Assembly (NCBI RefSeq): GCF_934746965.1
Contig: NZ_CAKVFS010000006.1
Coordinates: forward strand, 104,408-168,407
Direction of reading: 5' to 3'
Origin: an uncultured Methanobrevibacter sp.
GTDB lineage: Archaea > Methanobacteriota > Methanobacteria > Methanobacteriales > Methanobacteriaceae
DNA length: 64,000 nt
The number at the start of each line of letters is the position of its first letter. The first letter of the stretch is position 1. Made by a program: the position numbers and the translations under genes. Under the pieces are notes generated by a model that did not search any database, was not told where the DNA came from, and saw nothing but the letters and a program-made list of their open reading frames with translations. This document shows, one piece after another, positions 26,660 to 35,307 of this stretch.

Positions 26660-27961
26660 TTATTCAAAGTTTCTTTCATCAATAACTCTTACAGATTTAC
26701 CTTCACTTCTTGGTAATGATTCAGGTTCGCATAATGTCACATTAACTCTTAATCCAGTTTCACTTTTAATGGATTTTATAATCATTGCCTCAGTTTTTTC
26801 CATTTCTTTCATTTCATCTGAGAATAATTCTTTTGTTGCTTCTACTTTAACTTCGACTTCATCTAAAGTATCCGGTCTTGTTACTTTGATGAGGTAATTT
26901 GGACTTGCTCCTTTGATTTTGAGCAATGCTTTTTCAATTTGTGATGGGAAGACCATGACTCCTCTAATTTTTAACATGTCATCGCTTCTACCTGTAATTC
27001 TACTCATTCTTACACTAGTTCTTCCACATTCACATTCATCAACAATTAATGAAGTTAAATCTTTTGTTCTAAATCTTAAAATAGGAATTCCAGTTTTAGT
27101 AAGTGTAGTTAATACAAGTTCTCCTTTTTGTCCAGGTTCCAATGTTTCTCCAGTTTCAGGATTAATAATTTCAGGATAGAAATGATCATCTTGAATATGC
27201 ATTCCTTCTTGTTTAGTACATTCTTGAGCTACTCCAGGACCCATAATTTCTGTTAAACCATAAATATTGTATGCTTTAATGTTTAATGATTCTTCGATTT
27301 TATGCCTCATTTCTTCAGTCCACATTTCAGCTCCATGAATTCCTATTTTTAAATTAATGTCTTCTAGATTAATATCAGAGCTTTCAAGACTTTCTCCAAG
27401 GTACATAGCATATGATGGAGTACAGGTTATAACATCACTTTGGAAATCTTTCATAGTTTCAAGCTGTCTCTTGGTGTTTCCTGCAGAAATAGGTACGGTT
27501 ATTGCTCCAAATTTTTGCGCTCCATGGTGGATACCAAATCCTCCAGTAAATAATCCGTAACCAAATGCATTTTGAATTATGTATTCTTTTTCAACACCAA
27601 CCATTCCAAGGCCACGTGCAATACATTCTGACCAGATATCTAAATCTTTTTTAGTGTATCCTGTAACTGTTGGTTTTCCACTTGTTCCAGAGGATGCATG
27701 GATTTCTACAATTTCTTCGTAAGGAACAGCAAATAAACCAAATGGGTAGGCTGCTCTTAAATCATTTTTTGTTGTAAATGGGATTTTTTCAATATCTTTC
27801 AAGGTTTTTATATCTTCTGGGGTGATACCAGCTTCATCAAATTTTTGTTTATAAAATGAAACATTATTATAAGCTAATTTAACAGTTTTTTGTAATCTTT
27901 CTAACTGTAATTTTTCTTTTTCTTCTTTACTCATACATTCGGCTTTTTTGTTCCATACCAT
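26660..27961 (-). CDS. Phenylacetate-CoA ligase-type aryl-CoA ligase (PaaK family)
   Basis: This 433-residue adenylate-forming enzyme shows the PaaK family features: FTTKNDLRAAYPFGLF at the N-terminus and the P-loop ASSGTSGKPTVTGYT near residue 88. These are followed by YGLTEIMGPGVAQEC near 233, RFRTKDLT and RITGRSDDMLKIRGVMVFP near 328. It activates an aryl acid such as phenylacetate or indoleacetate with ATP and CoA. The ACT gene follows in the same operon and iorAB lies about 2 kb away. Together they fit the route from aryl acids to Phe, Tyr or Trp via aryl acetyl-CoA. The exact substrate is not visible. Confidence 0.93.
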   Translation of the reverse strand: MVWNKKAECMSKEEKEKLQLERLQKTVKLAYNNVSFYKQKFDEAGITPEDIKTLKDIEKIPFTTKNDLRAAYPFGLFAVPYEEIVEIHASSGTSGKPTVTGYTKKDLDIWSECIARGLGMVGVEKEYIIQNAFGYGLFTGGFGIHHGAQKFGAITVPISAGNTKRQLETMKDFQSDVITCTPSYAMYLGESLESSDINLEDINLKIGIHGAEMWTEEMRHKIEESLNIKAYNIYGLTEIMGPGVAQECTKQEGMHIQDDHFYPEIINPETGETLEPGQKGELVLTTLTKTGIPILRFRTKDLTSLIVDECECGRTSVRMSRITGRSDDMLKIRGVMVFPSQIEKALLKIKGASPNYLIKVTRPDTLDEVEVKVEATKELFSDEMKEMEKTEAMIIKSIKSETGLRVNVTLCEPESLPRSEGKSVRVIDERNFE

Positions 27962-28084
27962 AGTATCACTTATTAAATTATATTTTCTTGTTCATAATTT
28001 TTTAATATAAAATTATATATAACTATTCATATTAAAAATTTAATAGTATATTAATTATTTTTTTTAATATTCGGAGTTTAAATT

Positions 28085-29698
28085 ATGGACATTATGATTT
28101 TAGCATTAGTATTTATAATCTACATTTTTGCTTTAGTATGTGTGGGTTATTATGCTTGGAAAGGAACAGAATCCTCTGAGGATTTCATGATAGGTGGGAA
28201 GGATACACATCCTGCAATCATGGCTTTAAGTTATGGTGCAACGTTTATTTCTACGGCAGCTATCGTTGGTTTTGGAGGAGTTGCTGGTGAATATGGTATG
28301 AGTGTTCTATGGTTAGCATTTTTAAATATTATTATTGGAATATTCGTCGCTTTTGTATTTTTAGGTAAAAGAACTCGTAGGATGGGACACAGTTTAGGTT
28401 CTTTAACATTTCCTGAGTTTTTAGGTAAACGTTTTAATAGTAAATTCATTCATTATTTCTCAGGTTTAATTATATTTTGTGCTATGCCTCTTTATGCGGC
28501 AGTAGTTCTTATTGGTGCTGCAAGATTCTTAGAATCTTCTTTAATGATTGATTTTGGATTATCTTTATTTATATTATCATTAATTATTACATTTTATGTA
28601 TTCTTTGGTGGTATTAAAGGTGTAATGTACACTGATGCTTTACAGGGAGTAATTATGGTATGTGCAATGGTATTCTTACTTGGATTTGTTTACTGGTTAT
28701 TAGGTGGTGTAACTCATGCTAACTCTGCTTTAACAAATATGGTTAATTTATATCCTGCCAGTGCTACAGCTACTGGTGGAACAGGGTGGACAACATTTCC
28801 AGAATTGGGATCTCCATTCTGGTGGAGTTTAGTTTCATCTACTCTTATTGGTGTTGGTATTGGTGTTTTAGCTCAACCACAATTAATTGTTAGATTCATG
28901 ACTGTTAAATCAGATAAGGAATTAAACAGATCAGTTCTTGTTGGGGGATTATTTATTGCAATCATGCCTACTACAGCTTATATTGTAGGAGCACTTTCTA
29001 ATGTTTATTTCTTTGATAAATTAGGAAAAATAGCTGTGGATGTTGTTGGTGGAAATGTTGATAAGATTATTCCAACATTTATTACAATGGCATTGCCGGA
29101 ATGGTTTGTGTATATATTTTTATTATCTTTATTGGCAGCAGCTATGTCTACAATTAGTTCTCAACTTCATACTCAAGGAACTGCATTTGGTGTAGATATT
29201 TATGGTACTTTAAGAAGTAAAGCTAAACAGAAACTAGATCAAATTACAATCACACGTATTGGTATATTAATAGCTATTATTTTAGCTCTTGTATTGGCAT
29301 TTTGTCTTCCAGGTAGTATTATTGCTCTTGGAACAAGTTTGTTCTTTGAAATATGTGCTGCAGCATTTTTACCTGTATTTTTAGGTGCTCTTTATTGGAA
29401 AAAAATTACTACTAAAGGAGCTATTGCAGGAATTGTTTCCGGAACTTTTGTTAGTTTGTTTTGGTTACTTTTCGTATTTGCAAAAACAGCTAAAGGTTTA
29501 GGATTATGTAAGGCAATATTTGGTTGTTCAACTTTATTGTCTGCAATGCCATGGCCTTATATTGATGTGATGTTAATAGCTGTTCCTATTTCTGCTGTAT
29601 TCACAATTGTTGTTAGTTTACTTACAAAACCTCCTGCTAAAGAAGTTATTGATAAAGCATTCGAAAACATTGATAAAAAAGGAAGTGAGGTACAATGA
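28085..29698 (+). CDS. Sodium:solute symporter (SSS family)
   Basis: This 537-residue protein has about 13 membrane helices and the SSS hallmarks: YYAWKGTESSEDFMIGGKD at the N-terminus, FISTAAIVGFGGVAGEYG, FGGIKGVMYTDALQG near residue 178 and AAAMSTISSQLHTQGTA near 352. It imports an organic solute such as an amino acid, acetate or pantothenate together with sodium. The ligand cannot be told from sequence. A TTCGGAGTTT ribosome binding site precedes the ATG. It overlaps by ATGA with a 37-codon membrane protein gene, its probable accessory subunit. Confidence 0.93.
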   Translation: MDIMILALVFIIYIFALVCVGYYAWKGTESSEDFMIGGKDTHPAIMALSYGATFISTAAIVGFGGVAGEYGMSVLWLAFLNIIIGIFVAFVFLGKRTRRMGHSLGSLTFPEFLGKRFNSKFIHYFSGLIIFCAMPLYAAVVLIGAARFLESSLMIDFGLSLFILSLIITFYVFFGGIKGVMYTDALQGVIMVCAMVFLLGFVYWLLGGVTHANSALTNMVNLYPASATATGGTGWTTFPELGSPFWWSLVSSTLIGVGIGVLAQPQLIVRFMTVKSDKELNRSVLVGGLFIAIMPTTAYIVGALSNVYFFDKLGKIAVDVVGGNVDKIIPTFITMALPEWFVYIFLLSLLAAAMSTISSQLHTQGTAFGVDIYGTLRSKAKQKLDQITITRIGILIAIILALVLAFCLPGSIIALGTSLFFEICAAAFLPVFLGALYWKKITTKGAIAGIVSGTFVSLFWLLFVFAKTAKGLGLCKAIFGCSTLLSAMPWPYIDVMLIAVPISAVFTIVVSLLTKPPAKEVIDKAFENIDKKGSEVQ

Positions 29699-29808
29699 TG
29701 GTTTTAGGAATTGAAGACCCGTGGATATGGGGTGTTTATGTCTTAATCATTTTATCCACTTTATTATGCATTGTTTATGGTATTGTGTATTGGAATAAAG
29801 ATTATTAG
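29695..29808 (+). CDS. Small membrane protein, likely symporter accessory subunit (37 residues)
   Basis: The start ATG overlaps the symporter stop (ATGA, 29695-29698), and GAGG lies just upstream. The peptide begins MMVLGIEDPWIWGVYV, continues with one hydrophobic helix (about 13-32) and ends YWNKDY. Short single-helix proteins with an ED/DPWIW-like start occur directly after SSS symporters in many archaea and bacteria and are annotated as small accessory proteins. The overlap and conserved layout make it a real gene despite its size. A T-rich tract directly after the stop should end the transcript. Confidence 0.82.
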   Translation: MMVLGIEDPWIWGVYVLIILSTLLCIVYGIVYWNKDY

Positions 29809-30303
29809 CTTTTTTTCTCTTTTTTTATTTTTTAATTTTTCAAAATAGTAAAATATATATGTCATAAAATGTAAAGGATAGATTACACAGTGTAAGTTAT
29901 ATATTACATTGTTTTGTAAGTGATGATTATTCTGAGATTGTTAACTATATTTACTTAAAAATTTCTGCTAATTATTTAGTGTTTTATGTAAATTAATTGT
30001 TGTACTACATTCTGATGAAAAATTGAAAAATCCCCTTAACTAATACAAACATATTTATTCATTTTGTGTGTAAATTTGGTTAATTAATTTTAATAATTGT
30101 CATTTGCGGCACTAGTAAAAAAATAGTTTGAGTATTTGGCATATAATCAATAATATAACATTACCTCCCAATTAATCTGCCAATAAGGATTGAAACACGT
30201 TTCTCTTAAAAAAAATCTCCGTTAATACTTTAAACTATTTATTACTAGTATAAAAAATATGTAATTGATTTTTTGTGTTCACCAAAATATTTTTTTTTAA
30301 AAA
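29809..30303. other. 495-base gene-free region
   Basis: Between the convergent symporter and radical SAM genes there is no plausible coding frame. It holds a T-rich terminator (29809-29840), a TATA-like AAATATATAT (29851-29860), two TGTAA-N8-TTACA dyads (29870-29908) and a lone sequence ending in GGATTGAAAC (30187-30196). Its length and contents are unusual for this compact genome. Confidence 0.6.
29870..29908 (+). promoter_or_regulatory. Two TGTAA-N8-TTACA operator-like dyads, 21 bases apart
   Basis: Exact dyads lie at 29870-29887 and 29891-29908. A further TGTAA occurs at 29915-29919. A TATA-like box lies 10 bases upstream, so a bound protein would cover the expected start of a plus-strand transcript. 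No downstream gene is evident. Confidence 0.5.
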
Positions 30304-31728
30304 TTACATATTTTTCAATTCTCTTTTATTGTAATTAGTATTTGTAGGAGTTTTAGATAATGCTGTTTTAATTACTCCAAATATTGTTTTTAAAAGATAG
30401 GGACCATCTTGTAAAAATTGTTTTATAATGTAATGGGGTCTTAAATAAAATTTAATAAATGCTTTTGCTTGTATTTTTCGCATATCTTTTAAAGAACAAT
30501 CAACAGTTTCTAAAATTGGTGTTATCAAAGTATATTTTGACCAATCTTTTATTTTTATAAGATTCTTTTCAAATGATTCTTTGTAAAATTTTGTTCCTGG
30601 ATAAGGGGTAGCTAAACTATATATTGCATAGTTTGGTTTAAGTTTATGTACAAATTTTATAGTTTTATTCATGATTTCTTTAGTATCTCCAGGCATACCT
30701 AAAGCTACAGAAGCTATTGTTCTTATTTTTAGTTTACGAGCAATTTTAAATGCATTTTCAATTTTTGAAATTGTAGTGTTTTTTTGCATGCGATTTAATT
30801 GTTGTTGATCTGCAGATTCAACACCAATAAATATTGTGATACATCCAGCTTCCTTCATTTTCCTTAGCATTTTTTCATCTAATGTATCTACACGTGATGT
30901 ACAACCCCACATAACATTTATGTTTCTTTTTATTATTTCATCACAAATAGCTATTACTTTTTGTTTTTTTAAAGTGAATGTATCATCCATAAATGCAATA
31001 GTGTCAATATTATATTTTGATTTTAAATGTTCTATTTCGTCAACTATATTTTCTATACTTCTTTGCCTAATTTTTCTACCGTGCATTGCAGCTGATGAGC
31101 AAAAAGAACATTGCATTGGACAACCTCTTGTTGTAATCATGGTTGTCATATGGGTGTCCATGTCTAATAATTTATATTTGTTCATTGGCAATAAATTTAA
31201 AGCTGGAAATGGTAGACTATCTAAGTCATTTATTAAAGGTGCTTCTGGGGTTACTATGACTTCATGGGAATTTTTGTCTTCATAAACAATTCCTTTAACA
31301 TCTTGTAAATCAGTATTATTTTCTAATGCATTCACTAAATTTAACATGATGTATTCGCCCTCACCTCTAATTACAATATCTATATTTTCATCTTTCAGAG
31401 TTTCTATAAAGTTAAATGTAGGATGGTAACCACCAATTGCAACAATTGAATTTGGAAGGGCTTTTTTAACTACTTGAGCTGTTTCAAGTGCTCTTCCTAT
31501 TGTTGGTGTAAGTGCTGTTAAAGCTACTAAGTCAGGTTTTCTTATGATTAATTCATCTTTGACTTCTTTAAAATTCATATCTTCTGCAGATGCATCTAAT
31601 ATTTCAACATCAATATTATTTTCTTGTAAAACTGCAGCCATATAGGCAATTCCTAATGGTGGAGCTATAACTCCCATAAATTTATATTTTGATGCAGTTT
31701 GTGGAGGATTAATAAATAAAACTTTCAT
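30304..31728 (-). CDS. B12-binding-domain radical SAM enzyme
   Basis: The first 140 residues of this 474-residue protein form a cobalamin-binding-type domain (VLFINPPQ, PPLGIAYMAAVLQ, VAIGGYHPTF). The radical SAM core follows with CPMQCSFCSS (near residue 195) for the 4Fe-4S cluster, then GVESADQQQLNRM and VALGMPGDT. About 90 C-terminal residues form a family-specific tail. This class (BchE/GrsA/HpnR-like layout) catalyses methyl transfer, ring formation or lipid carbon-carbon chemistry. The substrate here is unknown; a lipid or cofactor modification is possible. The gene is monocistronic and divergent from nac. Confidence 0.88.
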   Translation of the reverse strand: MKVLFINPPQTASKYKFMGVIAPPLGIAYMAAVLQENNIDVEILDASAEDMNFKEVKDELIIRKPDLVALTALTPTIGRALETAQVVKKALPNSIVAIGGYHPTFNFIETLKDENIDIVIRGEGEYIMLNLVNALENNTDLQDVKGIVYEDKNSHEVIVTPEAPLINDLDSLPFPALNLLPMNKYKLLDMDTHMTTMITTRGCPMQCSFCSSAAMHGRKIRQRSIENIVDEIEHLKSKYNIDTIAFMDDTFTLKKQKVIAICDEIIKRNINVMWGCTSRVDTLDEKMLRKMKEAGCITIFIGVESADQQQLNRMQKNTTISKIENAFKIARKLKIRTIASVALGMPGDTKEIMNKTIKFVHKLKPNYAIYSLATPYPGTKFYKESFEKNLIKIKDWSKYTLITPILETVDCSLKDMRKIQAKAFIKFYLRPHYIIKQFLQDGPYLLKTIFGVIKTALSKTPTNTNYNKRELKNM

Positions 31729-31880
31729 TGTTTTACCCCTTTATTTACTTCGTTAAACATACTATCTTAAGGTGTTAATATAAATAAAGTTTATGTTTAC
31801 CTAAAGTAGGTATAATTAATTTTAATAGTATTGAAAAACATAACTATTTTCTAATAATTAAATTTAATGAGGATAATATT

Positions 31881-32231
31881 ATGATACCTGGTATGAATGC
31901 TAAACAAATGAAAAAAATGGAAAGACAAATGAAAAAAATGGGAATGGATATGAAAGACCTTAAAGGAGTCAAAGAGGTTATTATCCGTTTAGAAGATAAA
32001 GAATTAATTATATCTAATGCTGAAGTTAGTATGATGAATGTCATGGGTCAAGAAACTTACCAAGTAACAGGTAAAGCACAAGAAGTAGCAATTGATGAAG
32101 AAATTGTCATTCCTGATGAAGATATTGAAATGGTAGCTAATCAAGCAAATGTGTCTGAAGATAAAGCAAAAGCAGCTTTAGAAGAAACTAATGGTGATCT
32201 TGCAGAAGCTATTTTAAAATTAAGCCAATAG
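31881..32231 (+). CDS. nac: Nascent polypeptide-associated complex protein (archaeal NAC)
   Basis: This 116-residue protein starts with a Met/Lys-rich helix (MNAKQMKKMERQMKKMG) that contacts the ribosome. A NAC domain follows (about 28-75: KEVIIRLEDKELIISNAEV, ETYQVTGKAQEV) and a C-terminal UBA domain (about 83-116: IEMVANQANVSEDKAKAALE). It is the homodimeric archaeal counterpart of eukaryotic alpha-NAC and shields nascent chains at the exit tunnel. ATGAGGATAAT precedes the ATG. A phosphoesterase gene follows nine bases downstream. Confidence 0.97.
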   Translation: MIPGMNAKQMKKMERQMKKMGMDMKDLKGVKEVIIRLEDKELIISNAEVSMMNVMGQETYQVTGKAQEVAIDEEIVIPDEDIEMVANQANVSEDKAKAALEETNGDLAEAILKLSQ

Positions 32232-32240
32232 GATAAAAAC

Positions 32241-32984
32241 ATGACTATTATTGTACATATTTCTGATTTACATGTTAGTAAATTAGATTTTGATGAAGAT
32301 GTTTTTATAAAGGCAGTGGCTGAAATAAATGATATCCAACCGGATATGATAATTTTAACTGGAGATTTAACTAATAATGGTTATTATAATGAATTTGTTC
32401 AAGCTACTAAATATTTAAGTATGTTTGAAGCACCATTATTTGCAGTGCCTGGAAATCATGATGCACGTAATTTAGGTTATGAAACTTTTGAAGAGTTAAT
32501 TGGTGAATGTAGTTGGAAACTTACAAAAGATGATGAATTTGTAGTTATAGGTTTAGATAGTAGTTCTCCAGATCTTTCTAGTGGGAATATTGGTAGGCCG
32601 CAGCATCTTTGGATGGAACATCAACTTGATAAATGTGTTGTTGATGAACTGTTTAGTATTGTAGCTTTACATCATCATGTAATTTCTATTCCTAAGACTG
32701 GTAGAGAACGTAATGTTTTAACTGATGCTGGAGATGTTCTTAAAACATTAACTGATCATGAAGTTGATTTGGTACTTGCAGGACATAAACATGTTCCGAA
32801 TATTTGGAAAATGAATAATACGTTATTTGTTAATGCTGGTTCATTATCCTCTAATAAACTTAGAGGTAATGATAAAAATTCATATAATGTGTATGAAATT
32901 ACTAATGATACAATTAGGATATTTCTTAATAAAGTCGGTGGAGAAAGGTTTTTATTTGGAGAATATCCAAGAAATGGTATTTAG
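32241..32984 (+). CDS. Metallophosphoesterase (3',5'-cyclic-nucleotide phosphodiesterase-like)
   Basis: This 247-residue protein shows all blocks of the calcineurin-like metallophosphoesterase fold: ISDLHVSKL (D-x-H), LTGDLTNNG (GD), VPGNHDAR (GNHD), LHHHV and AGHKHVPNIW (GHxH). The closest layout is the CpdA/Icc-type phosphodiesterase. The natural substrate is not visible. It follows nac by nine bases. About 80 bases further down begins a locus with a palm/cyclase-like protein, so a nucleotide-signal substrate would be interesting; this is only inference from proximity. Confidence 0.88.
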   Translation: MTIIVHISDLHVSKLDFDEDVFIKAVAEINDIQPDMIILTGDLTNNGYYNEFVQATKYLSMFEAPLFAVPGNHDARNLGYETFEELIGECSWKLTKDDEFVVIGLDSSSPDLSSGNIGRPQHLWMEHQLDKCVVDELFSIVALHHHVISIPKTGRERNVLTDAGDVLKTLTDHEVDLVLAGHKHVPNIWKMNNTLFVNAGSLSSNKLRGNDKNSYNVYEITNDTIRIFLNKVGGERFLFGEYPRNGI

Positions 32985-33063
32985 TTGACTTTTAATTAAA
33001 TTTAAATATAAAATTTACATATACTATATAATAATAAATAATTTATAGATTTTAGGTGATAAT

Positions 33064-34089
33064 GTGAAAGTTGTTGTTGATGCTTCAAATGTTGCATATA
33101 GTACAAAAAATGAAAACTCACAACCTCAAATGTCTAATATTTTAGCTGCGGTTAAATCTTTAGAAGAAAGTGGCGATGAATTTGTAATTATTGCTGATGC
33201 ATCACTTCGTCATGATATTGATGATAAGGAAAAATTTGAAAAATTGTTGGAAAGTGAGAATGTAGAAGAAGTTCCAGCAGGTAATGATGCAGATCATTTT
33301 ATTCTTAATATAGCTAATAATGAAAGGGCTAAAATTTTATCTAATGATAAATTTAGGGATTATGCTGCGGAATTTAAAAATATTAATTCTATGAGAATTC
33401 CTTTTGTAATAGAAAATGGTAGACTTGCATTTGGAAATCCTAAATCACCTAAAAAGGATAAAAACATTTTGCAGCATATATCTGATGAAATTATTAAACA
33501 GTTAAACTTTAAAAGATGGGAAGTATATACTGGAAAAGAAGGATTGGAAATTTCTCCTTTAAATATTGCTAAACAAGCAATTATTCGTATAGATAGTGAT
33601 AATGATGCAAGTTCTAAATTAGAAAAGGTTTTTTCTAAAATACCCATGTTTAATAAGATTGTTGACATGGTTGATGATGTAGAAGTGGCTGCTCCATATG
33701 TTATTTTTGTATTGGTTCATCCAAAAGATTATAAATTAGCAGTTAAAAATGCAGGTAATATTTCAGTTACTGTTGCAGATAGATTAAGACTTGAAAAAAA
33801 ACCATTAATTGCTGTTCGTAATGATTTATTTACAAAACCAGGTACTTTTGAGTTGAATATAATGTTAGCTGATGAAGTCACAGAACATGCTCCGTATAAT
33901 GTACTTGTTCGTGTAAGTACTCATGATGAGGTTTTCATTAAGAAAAATTCAAGAAACATTGCTAGTACTATAGCTGGAAGGCTAGGCTCTTGGAAATTCC
34001 CATTTGTTTCTGTTAAACCAGACATGCTTTTAGAAAAGCCAGGGGATTTTGAGATTGACCTAGAAAAAGGAGGAGGTTTGGATGGTTAA
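33064..34089 (+). CDS. NYN/Zc3h12a-like ribonuclease-domain protein with duplicated C-terminal module
   Basis: Residues 1-130 of this 341-residue protein match an NYN (PIN-like) nuclease of the Zc3h12a/MCPIP1 type: VVVDASNVAYST with the first Asp, VIIADASLRHDI, GNDADHFILNIAN and the hallmark ILSNDKFRDY. Metal-dependent RNA cleavage is expected from the family. Residues about 225-340 contain two copies of a 58-residue unit. The first runs from AAPYVIFVLVHPKD to TKPGTFELNI and the second from HAPYNVLVRVSTHD to EKPGDFEIDL. I do not recognise this module. The start is GTG 33064 after AGGTGAT. It overlaps the next gene by eight bases, so the two products are probably made together. Confidence 0.78.
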   Translation: MKVVVDASNVAYSTKNENSQPQMSNILAAVKSLEESGDEFVIIADASLRHDIDDKEKFEKLLESENVEEVPAGNDADHFILNIANNERAKILSNDKFRDYAAEFKNINSMRIPFVIENGRLAFGNPKSPKKDKNILQHISDEIIKQLNFKRWEVYTGKEGLEISPLNIAKQAIIRIDSDNDASSKLEKVFSKIPMFNKIVDMVDDVEVAAPYVIFVLVHPKDYKLAVKNAGNISVTVADRLRLEKKPLIAVRNDLFTKPGTFELNIMLADEVTEHAPYNVLVRVSTHDEVFIKKNSRNIASTIAGRLGSWKFPFVSVKPDMLLEKPGDFEIDLEKGGGLDG

Positions 34090-35284
34090 TAGCTTAACTA
34101 AAGAACTTATTAAGCTATATACAAAACTTAATCCAATTAGTATTGGGACTAAGTTTTTCCCAACAAATTCTGTTGAGACTGAATATGTAGAGTTATTTAA
34201 TTATACTCATACTATTCTTTTTGAACTTGAAAAAGCAGAAATTACTTCAGATAGTATTTTAGAAAATCTTAAACGGGATATTGGTGTTGAAAATCTTCCA
34301 GGGGATTATAATTTTTATGAACTAAAAGCAGCTGAAAATAAAGTTGAGGAATATGCTCTTGTAAGTAATATTATTATGGGTAGTGATCGTTATTTTTACA
34401 TTGAGCTTCCCCGCCCATCTAATTTAATTAATATTTTTGTAAAGATTATTGAAAATGAAAAAGGAGCTATAGTTGAAAAGAGTTCTACAGAACTTGTTGC
34501 AAGAATGTTAAGTAAAAATGATGCGATAAGAGTAGCTATTGAAATTATTGGAATCGGATTGGATAAAGGTATTCCAATTGTTTCAGCGGTAGGTATGACT
34601 GGAGCTGCTTCTATTGAACGTTCAATTAATTATACTCAGAATGTTGGAAATTTTCCAGGTGTTGCATTTACTAAATTAGGTGGAGAATATGCACTTGTAT
34701 TTGATGAACCATTTAAATTAATGCAATCAGAACCTAAAGAATTGCAAAATTATTTGTTCATTGATTTAATAGATTCAACAGGTTTTATTAGTAAAAATGG
34801 TAGAAATAAACTAGTTGACTTGATGACTGGAATTAAAAATTTCATTGAAACTGAGTGTGAAGGTGAATTAGAAGGTTATAGGGAAGGTGGGGATGATTTT
34901 ATAGCAAGATTCCCATCAAAAGATTTAGCTATTCGTGCAGGATTGGATTCTGCTTGGTTTGCATTGGATAATGGTGCAAAAATTAGGGCAGGAATTGGTA
35001 GGAGTAGGAGAGAAGCTGGTGAGAGGGCTCAATTAGTTGATAGTTTAAATTCAACATCTCCACTTTCATTAGTTGTATTTGAATTAGCTAATGGGTTATA
35101 TGCATATAACATTCCTTCTGAATTTTCAAGAACTATTATTGATTTATTTGAAAATCAGAAAGGTAAACTGATTGGAATATTTGTATTTGTGTTTATATTT
35201 GCATATGTTTTATCTGTATTAGGTTTAGGAATGTTTAGTTTTATTGGAATAATTTTGGTACTTGTTTATGCAGTATTATCTTAA
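34082..35284 (+). CDS. Membrane-anchored protein with a palm/GGDEF-like nucleotidyl cyclase-type domain
   Basis: I know no characterised protein with this layout. The 400-residue protein has an N-terminal domain of unknown fold (1-215), a palm-like domain (about 218-335) and two C-terminal membrane helices (about 360-400). The palm part shows YLFIDLIDSTGF (first metal Asp near 225), a central helix, EGYREGGDDFIARFPS (GGDD hairpin near 269-272) and KIRAGIGRSRREAGERA. This is close in pattern to GTP cyclohydrolase III and GGDEF or Cas10 palms. A nucleotide-converting or signalling activity is inferred. AGGAGG precedes the ATG inside the NYN gene end; a small membrane protein gene follows 23 bases later. 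Confidence 0.65.
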   Translation: MVNSLTKELIKLYTKLNPISIGTKFFPTNSVETEYVELFNYTHTILFELEKAEITSDSILENLKRDIGVENLPGDYNFYELKAAENKVEEYALVSNIIMGSDRYFYIELPRPSNLINIFVKIIENEKGAIVEKSSTELVARMLSKNDAIRVAIEIIGIGLDKGIPIVSAVGMTGAASIERSINYTQNVGNFPGVAFTKLGGEYALVFDEPFKLMQSEPKELQNYLFIDLIDSTGFISKNGRNKLVDLMTGIKNFIETECEGELEGYREGGDDFIARFPSKDLAIRAGLDSAWFALDNGAKIRAGIGRSRREAGERAQLVDSLNSTSPLSLVVFELANGLYAYNIPSEFSRTIIDLFENQKGKLIGIFVFVFIFAYVLSVLGLGMFSFIGIILVLVYAVLS

Positions 35285-35307
35285 TTAAATTGAAAAGGGA
35301 GTTAAAC

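Noticed and set aside
29919..29935. GTGATGA followed by CTGA, resembling C and D boxes
   Set aside because: Only five bases separate the boxes and no terminal stem or second box pair is present, unlike the true sRNA at 61199.
30160..30200. CRISPR array
   Set aside because: Only one repeat-like sequence is seen; no spacers, second copy or cas genes in the window.
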